Assembly (NCBI GenBank): GCA_039989895.1
Contig: JBDXGY010000004.1
Coordinates: 147,587 to 211,586 of the forward strand
DNA: 64,000 bases
Direction: 5' to 3'
DNA from: Hyphomicrobiales bacterium
GTDB lineage: Bacteria; Pseudomonadota; Alphaproteobacteria; Rhizobiales; JACESI01
Shown here: positions 1-9,127 of the stretch, piece after piece
Layout: the number at the start of each line of letters is the position of its first letter
Position numbering within the stretch: position 1 is the stretch's first letter
The notes under the pieces: model-generated
Databases searched by the model: none
Seen by the model: the letters and a program-made list of their open reading frames with translations, nothing else
What the model was told of the DNA's origin: nothing
Program-made: the position numbers and the translations under genes

Positions 1-138
1 ATAAAAATCATAAGCGGCCATCGCCATACAAATACTAGAAATAATGATGAGATCAATTTCCGGCACCCAAATGATAACCACAGTGATAAAAAGAACGAAC
101 GATCCCAAGGCTACCAGCGCAATAATGCGATCTATCAT
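1..138 (-). CDS. Small membrane protein, cut off by the window edge
   Basis: The minus-strand reading frame opens with ATG at 138-136, behind an AGGAGA ribosome site, and stays open for 46 codons to the window edge. It begins MIDRIIALVALGSF and continues into a hydrophobic stretch, so it is at least one membrane segment. The gap to the upstream amidase gene is 29 bases on the same strand, so it is probably the last visible gene of the TRAP/amidase transcript. The family cannot be recognised from 46 residues; a small tripartite-transport-type membrane subunit is possible but unproven. Confidence 0.6.
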   Translation of the reverse strand, partial: MIDRIIALVALGSFVLFITVVIIWVPEIDLIIISSICMAMAAYDFY

Positions 139-167
139 ATGTCTTCTCCTTCAAAAGCCGCTAAGGT

Positions 168-1502
168 CTATTCAGCAGCACTCAATGTTTTAATCAACCA
201 GTTTGCTACACGCAGCAAACGACCATCTTCATGTTTCGCACTCACAAGTTGAACACCAATTGGCATGTCATTCTCTCCCACAAGCAGTGGTAAGGTGACA
301 GCAGGCACACCTGTGAAACTCCACAAAGTACAAGCGCGTGGGTCGCCTGTTTGATCTAATGTTTTGGGCGCTTCACCATAAGATGCTGGCGTAAGGATCG
401 CATCATAGCGCTCCATGATCTCTTCAATGCCGCTGGAAAGAACACCTTGCCAATCGCGGGCGGCAAGATAATCATGGGCAGATATACCCTTGCCCTCTTC
501 GATAATAGACGACAGATGGTCTGAAATAGGCTCCTTGGCATCTGCATATTTAGAAAGATTGCGGCTCATCTCAACCGCCATAATCACGCGGTGCATCGAA
601 ACACATCCGTCAAAAATAGCAGGCAGTGGCACAATATCAATTTGATCACCAAGTATATTGCAAAGCTCAGCAAAACCATCACGCGCATCTTGCGGTGCAT
701 CTACCCAATCCGGGGGCGCGATGAAGGCAAACAGTGGTTTTAAAGGAATTTCTGATGCGGCTGTTTGTGCAAAGCGTGGCGCGGGTGCAGGCAGCACGCT
801 ATCATCTTCACCGTCATCCCCAACCAGAACATCAGATAAAAGGGCAGCATCATTGACCGTGCGCGCAAAAGCACCGACCTGATCAAGCGAAGGGCATATT
901 TTCAAAACACCCGTGCGGGCAATTTGCCCAAAGCCGGGTTTAAAACCCACCACACCACAAAATGAAGCCGGTCTTATTACTGAGCCATTGGTCTGTGTCC
1001 CCACCGCAAGTGGCGTCATAAAATCAGCAACCGCAGCTGCTGATCCAGCAGACGAGCCGCCAGGTGTATAATCTAGATTGTGCGGGTTGCGTGTTTTGGT
1101 AGGTTCAAAATAAGCGCCCTCGGTCGTCGTTGTCTTGCCCAAGAGCAAAGCACCAGCACCACGCAAACGGCGCGTTATGCTTGCATCACGTGACCTGCGG
1201 CCCTCATCATGGGCAAGACCATTTGCTGTGGGCATATCACCAGTGTCAATAATATCCTTTAGCGCAACTGGGACACCATGAAGCGGGCCAAGCGGCAATC
1301 CACGCGCACGTATTTCATCAAGCCTCGTTGCTTGCTCTAAAACATACTCATGGTCGATATAAGCAAAAGCTTGGACCTCGCCATCACGCTCAGTAATGCG
1401 CGCAAGGCATGCCTTTGCAACCTCAAGCGAAGTCAATCTACCATCAGCAATAGCCTCACAGAGGTCTGTAGCTGACATGAGATGTAAATCTTGCACAATC
1501 AT
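168..1502 (-). CDS. Amidase-signature family hydrolase
   Basis: This 444-residue protein has the amidase-signature fold residues. Lys82 lies in ALKDIID, the cis-serine is Ser150 in the GGSSAGS loop, and the nucleophile is Ser174 in TNGSVIRPASFCG. The Lys-Ser-Ser spacing (68 and 24) fits the family. Such enzymes cleave C-N bonds of amides, aryl acylamides, allophanate or Glu-tRNA(Gln) precursors. It is not likely GatA, because gatB and gatC are absent and it follows a TRAP permease by 16 bases on the same strand. I infer catabolism of an amide taken up by the TRAP system. The ATG start is preceded by AAAGGAAG. Confidence 0.85.
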   Translation of the reverse strand: MIVQDLHLMSATDLCEAIADGRLTSLEVAKACLARITERDGEVQAFAYIDHEYVLEQATRLDEIRARGLPLGPLHGVPVALKDIIDTGDMPTANGLAHDEGRRSRDASITRRLRGAGALLLGKTTTTEGAYFEPTKTRNPHNLDYTPGGSSAGSAAAVADFMTPLAVGTQTNGSVIRPASFCGVVGFKPGFGQIARTGVLKICPSLDQVGAFARTVNDAALLSDVLVGDDGEDDSVLPAPAPRFAQTAASEIPLKPLFAFIAPPDWVDAPQDARDGFAELCNILGDQIDIVPLPAIFDGCVSMHRVIMAVEMSRNLSKYADAKEPISDHLSSIIEEGKGISAHDYLAARDWQGVLSSGIEEIMERYDAILTPASYGEAPKTLDQTGDPRACTLWSFTGVPAVTLPLLVGENDMPIGVQLVSAKHEDGRLLRVANWLIKTLSAAE

Positions 1503-1518
1503 CTTCCTTTAATTGATC

Positions 1519-2862
1519 CTAACGAGGAGGATAGAGAACGTCAGGCAACCAATAAACGATGGCTGGGAATTGATAAATCGCGACCATGGTAATGAATATC
1601 AATCCGAGAAACGGCATTACCCCTTTGAAAATCTGCGACAGCTCAACACCCGGGGGCGCTACCCCCTTGAGGTAATAGGCGGCCATCGCCATCGGCGGGG
1701 TTAGGAAACTGGTTTGCAAATTCAACGCAACCAAAATGCCGAAGAACAAGGGGTCGACCTGAAAGTGAGCCAGCAATGGCAGAAAGATTGGAATGAAGAT
1801 GATGATAATCTCAGACCATTCCAAAGGCCAGCCAAGCAAGAAGATGATGAACTGCGCCAAGATCAGGAACATAACCGGCGTCATATCGAGACCAATCACG
1901 AAGTCACGGATCAAATGCTCGCCGCCCAATTTACTAAAGACAGAAGAAAACACCCATGAGCCAACAAACATCCAGCAAACCATAGCTGTTGTTTTAACGG
2001 TTAGATAAACAGATTCTTGAAGCTTATCCCATGTCAACGAGCGATAAAGGATCGCAAGCAATAATCCCCCAAGCGCACCAATAGATGCTGCCTCCGAAGG
2101 CGTTGCAAGACCAAAAAGAATAGCCCCCAAAACGGATAAAATCAAAATAGCCAATGGGAAGAATGATGTCGCCAACATCCAAGCAATACGCCCATAGCTG
2201 AGATTAAGTGTTTCATCTTGCGGCGGTTTGGGCGCGAGCTTTGGATTAATGGTCGCCCGACCGATCACATAAATCATGTAAAGTCCAGCAAGCATAAAGC
2301 CTGGAACAATTGCCGCTGCATAAAGCTTGACGATCGAAACATTCGAGGTTGCCGCATAAACAATCAACATGATGGATGGCGGGATCAAAATACCAAGGCA
2401 CCCACCGGCACAAATAACACCTGATGCAAAGCTTGTGTCATATTTTGCTTTCATCATAGCAGGCAGTGCCAGCATGCCCATTAGGGTAACAACCGCACCG
2501 ATGATACCTGTGGCTGTTGCGAACATCGCGCAAGTGGCAAGTGCCGCCACGGCCATAGAACCTGGTAAGCGAGACGCCGTCACATAGAGCGTCTCGAATA
2601 GCCGGGTGACTATATTGGCCCTCTCTACGATATACCCCATGAACAAAAACAACGGTATGGCGGTCAAAACGTCATTACTCATCACCGAGTAAGTCTGATT
2701 AACAAATAAAAATGAAATGGTGTTCAAGCTTCCATAAGCATACCAGCCAAAGCCGATACCCATCGCCATCAATGTAAAGGCAATGGGAAAACCAAGGAAA
2801 ATCGTCAGAATGAAGATGCCGAGCATCGACACCGCAATTTGTGGGTCAGTTAATCCGAACAT
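1519..2862 (-). CDS. dctM: TRAP transporter large permease (DctM)
   Basis: This is a 447-residue, very hydrophobic protein with about twelve membrane segments and the DctM patterns GGCLGILIPPSIMLIVYA and GLATPSEAASIGALG. It is the ion-coupled translocation subunit of a tripartite ATP-independent periplasmic transporter. Its ATG overlaps the dctQ stop by one base (TAATG), which implies translational coupling. The DctP partner resembles those annotated for keto acids or mannitol/chloroaromatics, but the substrate cannot be read from the sequence. Confidence 0.93.
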   Translation of the reverse strand: MFGLTDPQIAVSMLGIFILTIFLGFPIAFTLMAMGIGFGWYAYGSLNTISFLFVNQTYSVMSNDVLTAIPLFLFMGYIVERANIVTRLFETLYVTASRLPGSMAVAALATCAMFATATGIIGAVVTLMGMLALPAMMKAKYDTSFASGVICAGGCLGILIPPSIMLIVYAATSNVSIVKLYAAAIVPGFMLAGLYMIYVIGRATINPKLAPKPPQDETLNLSYGRIAWMLATSFFPLAILILSVLGAILFGLATPSEAASIGALGGLLLAILYRSLTWDKLQESVYLTVKTTAMVCWMFVGSWVFSSVFSKLGGEHLIRDFVIGLDMTPVMFLILAQFIIFLLGWPLEWSEIIIIFIPIFLPLLAHFQVDPLFFGILVALNLQTSFLTPPMAMAAYYLKGVAPPGVELSQIFKGVMPFLGLIFITMVAIYQFPAIVYWLPDVLYPPR

Positions 2863-3500
2863 TATTTAGTCCCCTCGGCTACTTCCGGGTTTTCTTTAAT
2901 GAAATCCTCGGTCAAAATAGCGCCGGGCCCTCTTTTTAATAGAATATCTTCAAGCTCTTCCACATCGTCGTCCAAATGAGGAGGCCATTCGTTTTCGCGC
3001 ATAGCGATGATGCAACGGCAAACCTGCGCCATTCCTTGAATGAGCAGCAAGATAGCCGCAGCCACAAGAACCGCTTTAAATTGGAAAACAGGCACGCCAG
3101 CAGGACTATAAACGCTGACTTCCCAGCGCGCAGGATCGTAGCTGTTAAAAGCACGGCCAGCATATTTCCAACCCGCATAAATCAAGGCCAAAATACCAGG
3201 AAAGAAGAAGATGAAATAGAGCACAAATTCGACCGCGCCCTGTGTTCTTGGCTTCCAAAGCCGATAAAGAAAATCACCACGTACATGGCCATCGCGCGAT
3301 AACGTATAGGCGCCAGCCATCATAAACATTGTGCCATACATCATATAACTGAGATCAAACGACCATGATGTAGGATCACGCAAGGCATAACGAACAAAAA
3401 CCTCATAGCCAGTGCCGAATGTCATAACAACGACACACCAAGCAAAAGCCTTACCAAACCACTCTGTGATCCGGTCAATAAAATGTATGAAACTAAGCAT
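2862..3500 (-). CDS. dctQ: TRAP transporter small permease (DctQ)
   Basis: A 212-residue membrane protein with four hydrophobic segments and a conserved early stretch (YEVFVRYALRDPTSWS) typical of DctQ. It forms the membrane complex with DctM and helps dock DctP. The C-terminal 40 residues are acidic and probably cytoplasmic. The start is ATG with GAGGGACC upstream. It lies 96 bases after dctP, with a hairpin in the gap, and is fused by TAATG to dctM. Confidence 0.92.
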   Translation of the reverse strand: MLSFIHFIDRITEWFGKAFAWCVVVMTFGTGYEVFVRYALRDPTSWSFDLSYMMYGTMFMMAGAYTLSRDGHVRGDFLYRLWKPRTQGAVEFVLYFIFFFPGILALIYAGWKYAGRAFNSYDPARWEVSVYSPAGVPVFQFKAVLVAAAILLLIQGMAQVCRCIIAMRENEWPPHLDDDVEELEDILLKRGPGAILTEDFIKENPEVAEGTK

Positions 3501-3548
3501 GGTCCCTCACGCGATACAGTCCGCAAATTGTCTTTGTAGACAAATCAA

Positions 3549-3569
3549 GACCGGACAAATAGCCCGGTC
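3549..3569 (-). terminator. Intercistronic hairpin between dctP and dctQM
   Basis: A six-base-pair GACCGG/CCGGTC stem with a nine-base loop lies just after the dctP stop. No strong U-run follows on the minus strand, so full termination is unlikely. I infer partial termination or 3'-end protection, giving more binding protein than permease, as is common for transporter operons. Confidence 0.5.
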
Positions 3570-3596
3570 CTGAAACTTTTATAATCCAAAAAAACC

Positions 3597-4727
3597 CTAG
3601 AAGCCGAGCTTGCCTGGGAAGTAATGGTTGTAAGCAAGCTTGAAGTCAGCCGCATTAGTAAGGTCATAAAACGCAACGCGCTCAGCCCATGCTTTCTGGC
3701 TGTCGACAACTTTCTTAAAGAAAGGATCTTTATTCAAATCATCAAGAACTCTATCCCAGCTTTCCAACTGAGCTTTCATGATAGACTCGTCCGTACGATA
3801 AACATTCACACCATCTTCATTGATGAGCTTATCCAAATCTTTGGAGTATGTATCCATAGCAAGACCGTAGTTTGCTGTGTTAGCCGCTTCAGCAGCATAT
3901 TCCAAGATTGCTTGCTCTTCACTTGAAAGGCTTTCGAGTTTTTGCTTGTTGAACAAGATTTCAAAATACTCAATAGCTTGGTGATATGAACCGAGGTGAT
4001 AATGCTTAGACACATCTTGTGCACCAAACTGGCTATCAGCAGTTGGGTTGTTAAACTCAAACGCTTCAATCACACCACGCTCAAGCGCTGGTACAATTTC
4101 ACCACCTGGAAGCTGTGTCACTTTAAGGCCCATGCCCTGCATAACGTCAGTCGCAAGACCAACTGTGCGGTATTTAAGACCTTGCATCTGATCAGCAGAT
4201 GTAATGTGCTCTTTGAACCAACCAAGCGGCTGAGCCGGCATAGGCATTGCGAAGAACGCAGAAACATTGAGACCCAGAATGTCTTCAACGAGTTCTTTAT
4301 AGAGCTCTTTACCGCCACCATAATGGATCCATGCAATCATCTGATGCGCATTTGGACCAAAGATCGGGCCAGTACCAAACAAAGACGCTGCTTTGTTCTT
4401 ACCATACCAATAAGCTGGTACAGAGTGAGCTGCATCAAGAACGCCATCATTAACAGCATCTTGAACCGCAAACGCTTTAACAATAGCGCCAGCTGGCAGA
4501 TATTCGATTTCCAACGCACCGCCGGACATTTTGTTGACGCGGTCAGTATATTGTTTCGCCATGTCAGAGAAAATTGAGCTTGCGCCCCATGAGCCCTGCA
4601 TAGTCAATTTTGTCGCAGCTTTCGCAATGTGTGGCGCGCCAAGCGTGCCAGCAGTTGCAGCAGCACCACCAGCAAGTAGGCTACCTTTTAGAAATTTACG
4701 ACGTGATTGTGTGGTCGTTTCAGACAT
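3597..4727 (-). CDS. dctP: TRAP transporter periplasmic binding protein (DctP), Tat signal
   Basis: DctP-family solute receptor of about 376 residues. The N-terminus has a twin-arginine motif (SRRKFLKG) followed by an Ala/Gly-rich segment ending near AKA, so it is probably exported folded by Tat. The family motif PGGEIVPALERGVIEAFE and the conserved Arg in LKYRTVGLATDV, which usually pairs with a substrate carboxylate, are present. This suggests an organic acid ligand. The ORF could begin two codons earlier at 4733, but GGGAGG directly abuts that ATG; the ATG at 4727 has correct spacing and is chosen. First gene of the TRAP-amidase operon. Confidence 0.92.
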   Translation of the reverse strand: MSETTTQSRRKFLKGSLLAGGAAATAGTLGAPHIAKAATKLTMQGSWGASSIFSDMAKQYTDRVNKMSGGALEIEYLPAGAIVKAFAVQDAVNDGVLDAAHSVPAYWYGKNKAASLFGTGPIFGPNAHQMIAWIHYGGGKELYKELVEDILGLNVSAFFAMPMPAQPLGWFKEHITSADQMQGLKYRTVGLATDVMQGMGLKVTQLPGGEIVPALERGVIEAFEFNNPTADSQFGAQDVSKHYHLGSYHQAIEYFEILFNKQKLESLSSEEQAILEYAAEAANTANYGLAMDTYSKDLDKLINEDGVNVYRTDESIMKAQLESWDRVLDDLNKDPFFKKVVDSQKAWAERVAFYDLTNAADFKLAYNHYFPGKLGF

Positions 4728-4805
4728 AGACATCCTCCCAAGATTGTCATTTTAATATTGCGCTCACAGATCTACATTCTCCCGATCCTAAACGCATACA
4801 AAGTG

Positions 4806-4834
4806 ATTATAAAAGACCCCGAAGCAACAAGCAA
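4806..4834 (-). promoter_or_regulatory. Sigma-70-like promoter for the dctPQM-amidase operon
   Basis: On the minus strand TTGCTT (4834-4829) and a perfect TATAAT (4811-4806) are separated by exactly 17 bases, placing the start of transcription near 4799. That is about 70 bases upstream of the dctP ATG. The call rests on consensus only. Confidence 0.55.
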
Positions 4835-5085
4835 TGCAAGCGAATTATTATTTACCAGAAGGAATAACACTTATTATTATTATAATAATTCTTGCAATTT
4901 AACGGCGTAGAATTAATTGAAGTCTACAAGCTACCCATTGATTTAATTATCAAAAAACAATAAATTACCACACACTAAGAATTCTTTTGGACCATAAACT
5001 AAAAACGGTTTTTCTGACACATTACGCAGAATTGATGAAGCACATAATCAAATGGTAAAAGAAGAGCGCAACGCGAATCATTTTT
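4835..5085. other. AT-rich intergenic stretch without a gene
   Basis: No supported coding region lies here. Around 4862-4890 there is an AT-only inverted repeat (ATTATTATAATAAT core) upstream of the dctP promoter, which could be a regulator or bending site. I see no clear terminator for the minus-strand gene ending at 5086. Confidence 0.4.
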
Positions 5086-6033
5086 CTACCATTCAGGCTT
5101 ATGATAACTGAGCCCATGATCTGAAAAAATCTTCTCCATACGGCCATCTTGCACGGCTGAAATAATGGCATCCTCCACGGCATATCCAAGAGGTCGCCAA
5201 CGAAAATTCGTTGCTACCGAAAGCGTCCAATTTCCAAGGGCCAATCCCGGCAACGGTGGCTGGTGCACACCAAGGCGTTCGGTCAAACCGTGTTCAAGCT
5301 GTCCAAGCGGACCCATAACGGCTTTTACCTCGCCAGCATCCAATGCACTCATTGCCTCTGCGGTGCTCTTATATCGCTTCATATTTGCTAACAACTGTCC
5401 ACCAGCAATGCTTGATAGATAGAAATCTGAAATTGTATCATTTTCAACACCAACACTATCAAACCTGAAATAAGCAGGGGTTGGCAGGCTATCCGAATAG
5501 CCCATTTTGTCGTAAGCAATAGCAATCGTCTCGTTAAAATAATGCCCCCCCAAAACCACGTGTTCGTTGCGGCAAACAAGCTCTCGATTATAGGGAATGT
5601 GCATCATGACATTTGAAATTTGACCGCCAACCAGACTGCCTTTCCAAATGTTATTGCGCAAATCCGCATCAACATTCTCAGCAGCACTGGTGATATAAAA
5701 CCGCGCCTCCACGCCGAGGTCTTTAGCAATCAAACGGGATAGATCAATATCAATACCAACAAGCTCCCCTTCCTTGTTGTAAGAATACGGCGGGAAGTCT
5801 TCATAGACAGAAAACAGCATCCATCCGCGTTCTTGGATATCATCCAGGCTTTGCCCAATAATATTGCGGCCAGTGTTTTGTGGCTTGCTATAATGCCCAA
5901 ACCCAAATCGTACATTCTCACAATTATTCGCCTGCGCATGTGCGCGCGTAATAAAAAGCGATTGGGAAGCGTACTGCCCCTGTAGGGCAGTCAGCATGAC
6001 AATCAAAATTAAATAACTGAGATGATAACGCAT
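5086..6033 (-). CDS. XoxJ/MoxJ-like periplasmic binding protein of quinoprotein dehydrogenase systems
   Basis: A 315-residue family-3 solute-binding-protein fold with an N-terminal signal peptide (cleavage near HAQA). The core (PPYSYNKEGELVGIDIDLSRLIA) is typical of this fold. The motif MHIPYNRELVCR, with Cys, matches the quinoprotein-dehydrogenase-associated subgroup to which XoxJ and MxaJ belong. These proteins are thought to help mature or activate the periplasmic PQQ enzyme rather than feed an ABC transporter. It starts 11 bases after the cytochrome c gene, so the two form one operon. There is no ABC permease nearby, in line with that role. Confidence 0.8.
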   Translation of the reverse strand: MRYHLSYLILIVMLTALQGQYASQSLFITRAHAQANNCENVRFGFGHYSKPQNTGRNIIGQSLDDIQERGWMLFSVYEDFPPYSYNKEGELVGIDIDLSRLIAKDLGVEARFYITSAAENVDADLRNNIWKGSLVGGQISNVMMHIPYNRELVCRNEHVVLGGHYFNETIAIAYDKMGYSDSLPTPAYFRFDSVGVENDTISDFYLSSIAGGQLLANMKRYKSTAEAMSALDAGEVKAVMGPLGQLEHGLTERLGVHQPPLPGLALGNWTLSVATNFRWRPLGYAVEDAIISAVQDGRMEKIFSDHGLSYHKPEW

Positions 6034-6044
6034 GGACTATTTGA

Positions 6045-6764
6045 CTACTCAGCGGCCGATAGGCCAACGGTTAAAGCTTCAGCCGCGGCCACTAAGCTAT
6101 TTTGTGAGCCATCAAGCAGCGCGACTGCCCGTGACGCCGCTGAATCAGCAACAGGTGCTTGAGAAGCGGTAACGATAGATTTTGCAATCACGTCCATCTC
6201 TTCACGCAGTGGCGCAATTTCTACTGCAGTATCTGCGGCTGACTTGTCGCTAGCTGCAATGGTTTTGAGTTGATCGCGTATCTCTTTCAAGCGGTCGCTA
6301 TGCTCATCCAAAGCGCCATCATCAGGCCGAGCTTCAATATAGCTACGAATTGCCCAAGCTGCTTTTTGACCGAGCAGATCCCCGAAGGCTGGCATCTTAG
6401 TAATACCGTTTTGTGTATAGCCGTTTTGATAGCGCTCTAAATACCACTCATCGCCATCTATATTGGCCTCCAAATATCGCAGATCAGGGGCTAGGCCACC
6501 TGAGATCGCTTCAAGGCCATGACAGCGGGCACAATTTTGATTGTAGCCAGAAGCACCAACTTGCAAAGCCACTTTCCATTCAGGCGTAGCAGGATCACGC
6601 CATGGATTTTCTTCAAGCCATTCCTCTCCAATATCCGGCAATGCTGATGTATCGACGGCTTGTGGGGTAACATCACCATGAGCCTTAACATCACCCAATG
6701 ATGCTAGAACGAATGATGCAGTTGCAAGGCTTGCGGCAGCCAGTACAAAAAATCTAAATTGCAT
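6045..6764 (-). CDS. PedF-like cytochrome c, electron acceptor for the PQQ alcohol dehydrogenase
   Basis: Class I cytochrome c of 239 residues with a signal peptide (cleavage near KAHG), one haem site C78-A-R-C81-H82 and the probable axial Met124 in ITKMPAF. The sequence around the haem (CARCHGLEAISGGLAPDLR) resembles the cytochrome c-550 PedF family of ethanol-oxidation loci. The domain ends near residue 145. About 95 further residues form an Ala/Glu/Asp-rich, probably helical C-terminal extension that the compact family does not usually have. The start ATG has GGGAGGA upstream. It should receive electrons from the PQQ dehydrogenase encoded 8 kb away. Confidence 0.83.
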   Translation of the reverse strand: MQFRFFVLAAASLATASFVLASLGDVKAHGDVTPQAVDTSALPDIGEEWLEENPWRDPATPEWKVALQVGASGYNQNCARCHGLEAISGGLAPDLRYLEANIDGDEWYLERYQNGYTQNGITKMPAFGDLLGQKAAWAIRSYIEARPDDGALDEHSDRLKEIRDQLKTIAASDKSAADTAVEIAPLREEMDVIAKSIVTASQAPVADSAASRAVALLDGSQNSLVAAAEALTVGLSAAE

Positions 6765-6915
6765 AAATTCCTCCCTAAATATGCGCTCACGCTAATCAAT
6801 CTCGTTTTAATCAGCAACAAAAATATACTAACCCGCATAATCATATATCTATTGCCATTCAATCTAAGTTGTTTGTAAGCTCATGGAAACTTATGTACAT
6901 ATTAAATACGACTGA

Positions 6916-8103
6916 GTGGGGGATAGACTGCCGTTGATTAGAAAAATAGTTTCAACACTACTCATGATTTTATGGTCATTGAGCATCGCACGAGCAGATG
7001 TGACTATGACCGTTGGTTATCTTGAGCTCATCGTTCCTCAGCCGCCCGTTTTATCAAATCTTCAAGCCACACCGGATGATCAAGGCCTAGCCGGGGCACA
7101 GGTTGGCTTGTCTGACAATCAGACAACCGGCAAGTTCCTTAAACATCGCTATAGTCTTGAAACAACCATTGTAAATGAAGGCGGCGATATTGCTTCAGCT
7201 GCAAAACAGCTCTTAGAAAAAACACCTTATCTAATAATCAATGCACCGCGCGAGGCCCTCATTGCGGTAGCCGATCTTCCAGAAGCAAAAAACGCACTCT
7301 TGCTGAATGTGAGTGCACCAGACAATGCCCTACGCAATGACTCATGTCGCGTGAATGTTCTGCACACACTACCCTCTCGTTCAATGCTGTCTGATGCCTT
7401 GGCACAATTTGCTCTCAAAAAACGATGGACCAAATGGGCGATGCTTTATGGTGTGTTGCCGGGGGATCTTGCATTTAAAGTCGCGCTTGAGAAATCCGCC
7501 AAGAAATTTGGCATAAAGTTTGTTGCCCAAAAAGAATGGCTTTATACTTCAGATATGCGGCGCAACGCCTCTCAAGAAGTCCCCCTCTTCACACAAGACC
7601 TACCCGACCACGATATGCTGATCATCGCCGATGAGCCGGGAGACTTTGGGCGCTACGTACTTTACAATACATGGTTACCAAGACCAACGGCTGGATCTGA
7701 AGGTATTGTTCCCACGGCTTGGAGCCCATCGGTTGAACAACATGGCGCTGCTCAACTCCAAAAACGTTTTCAAAAACAAAAAGCCCGCCCAATGCAGGCC
7801 ATAGATTTTGCTGCCTGGGCCGCAATGCGCGTGATTGGTGAAGCTGTCACACGCACAAATACAAATGAGCTACAAAAAATTCGCGATTACATATTGTCTG
7901 ACAAGTTTCAATTAGCTGGCTTTAAAGGCCGTCCATTGACCTTTAGAAAGTGGAACGGCCAATTACGCCAACCCATTCCGCTCTCCCATTCACGCGCAGT
8001 GATTGCCAACGCACCATTGGAAGGTTTTCTGCATAAAAACAATGAACTTGATACTTTGGGGTTAGATATACGTGAATCGTCATGCACATCTTTTACGGAG
8101 TAA
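6916..8103 (+). CDS. ABC-type binding protein of PQQ-dependent alcohol oxidation systems
   Basis: A 395-residue periplasmic binding protein of the branched-chain amino-acid receptor type. It belongs to the subgroup found beside PQQ alcohol dehydrogenases; an example stretch is DFAAWAAMRVIGEAVTRT. A signal peptide ends near ARA. The longest frame starts with GTG at 6916, but a purine-rich GTGGGGGA stretch at 6916-6923 sits ten bases before TTG at 6934, which would give a cleaner signal peptide, so the true start may be 6934. The next gene follows after three bases. Ligand unknown. Confidence 0.82.
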   Translation: MGDRLPLIRKIVSTLLMILWSLSIARADVTMTVGYLELIVPQPPVLSNLQATPDDQGLAGAQVGLSDNQTTGKFLKHRYSLETTIVNEGGDIASAAKQLLEKTPYLIINAPREALIAVADLPEAKNALLLNVSAPDNALRNDSCRVNVLHTLPSRSMLSDALAQFALKKRWTKWAMLYGVLPGDLAFKVALEKSAKKFGIKFVAQKEWLYTSDMRRNASQEVPLFTQDLPDHDMLIIADEPGDFGRYVLYNTWLPRPTAGSEGIVPTAWSPSVEQHGAAQLQKRFQKQKARPMQAIDFAAWAAMRVIGEAVTRTNTNELQKIRDYILSDKFQLAGFKGRPLTFRKWNGQLRQPIPLSHSRAVIANAPLEGFLHKNNELDTLGLDIRESSCTSFTE

Positions 8104-8106
8104 TTC

Positions 8107-9084
8107 ATGTCACAATTTTTAAGACAAACAGCCTGCCTTTTGATAAGCACCGCCCTCTTAACAAGCCCCGTTTTTGCAGATGAAATCTGGGTGACCAATG
8201 AAAAAGACGATACCATAAGCGTTATCGATACCGACACTTTGGAAGTCACCCGCACCATAGAGGTGGGTGAGAGACCGCGCGGGATTATTTTTTCGCACGA
8301 CTATTCAGTTCTCTACGTCTGCGCCTCGGATAGCGACACAGTACAAGTGATTGATCCTGATACTGGCAAGGTGCTTCACGAGTTACCCTCAGGCGAAGAC
8401 CCTGAACAGTTTATTTTACATCCTGATAACCGGCATCTTTATATCGCCAATGAAGATGATGCGATCACCACCGTTGTCGATACCCAAACACGCACAGTCG
8501 TTGCTCAAATTGATGTTGGTATCGAGCCGGAGGGCATGGCTGTTTCACCTGATGGCAAGATTGCAATTACAACCAGCGAAACCACTAATATGGCCCACTG
8601 GATTGATACCAAAAAACAGGCGATTATCGCGAATTCATTGGTCGACCAGCGCCCACGTCACGCAGAATTCACCCACGATGGCTCCGAACTTTGGGTAAGC
8701 GCAGAAATTGGCGGCACGATCACTATTTTTAATACCGGCGATCAAACCGAAAAAGGAAAAATCAGCTTTAAAGTAAAAGGCGTTCACCCCGACCGGGTTC
8801 AACCAGTAGGCTTTGAAATGACCAAAGATGGTCGTTATGTTTTTGTGGCGCTCGGCCCATCAAACCATGTGGCCGTTGTCGATCAAAAAACCTATGAGGT
8901 GGTGGATTATATCCTCGTCGGTCGCCGCGTTTGGCACATGGCATTCAATGGCGATGAGAGCAAACTATTTACAACAAATGGCGTGTCAGGCGACGTCACG
9001 GTTATCGGTGTTGAAAGCCTAAAAGCAGAAAAAAGCATCAAGGTAGGACGCTTCCCTTGGGGTGCAGCCTTCAGACCGAACTAG
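8107..9084 (+). CDS. YVTN-type beta-propeller protein of PQQ alcohol catabolism loci
   Basis: Exported 325-residue protein (signal cleavage near FADE) made of roughly seven YVTN/WD-like blades. Each blade has the pattern seen in DTISVIDTDTLEVTRTIEVGERPRG. This is the PQQ-dependent catabolism-associated beta-propeller family, co-occurring with quinoprotein dehydrogenases and of unproven biochemical role. The start has GGAG seven bases upstream and lies three bases after the preceding binding-protein gene, so translation is probably coupled. Confidence 0.88.
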   Translation: MSQFLRQTACLLISTALLTSPVFADEIWVTNEKDDTISVIDTDTLEVTRTIEVGERPRGIIFSHDYSVLYVCASDSDTVQVIDPDTGKVLHELPSGEDPEQFILHPDNRHLYIANEDDAITTVVDTQTRTVVAQIDVGIEPEGMAVSPDGKIAITTSETTNMAHWIDTKKQAIIANSLVDQRPRHAEFTHDGSELWVSAEIGGTITIFNTGDQTEKGKISFKVKGVHPDRVQPVGFEMTKDGRYVFVALGPSNHVAVVDQKTYEVVDYILVGRRVWHMAFNGDESKLFTTNGVSGDVTVIGVESLKAEKSIKVGRFPWGAAFRPN

Positions 9085-9127
9085 GAATAGATGGATAAAC
9101 CATCCGTTTTTTGCTAAGAACACGATC

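Noticed and set aside
168-1502. GatA, the glutamyl-tRNA amidotransferase subunit
   Set aside because: gatB and gatC are absent and the gene is in a TRAP transporter operon.
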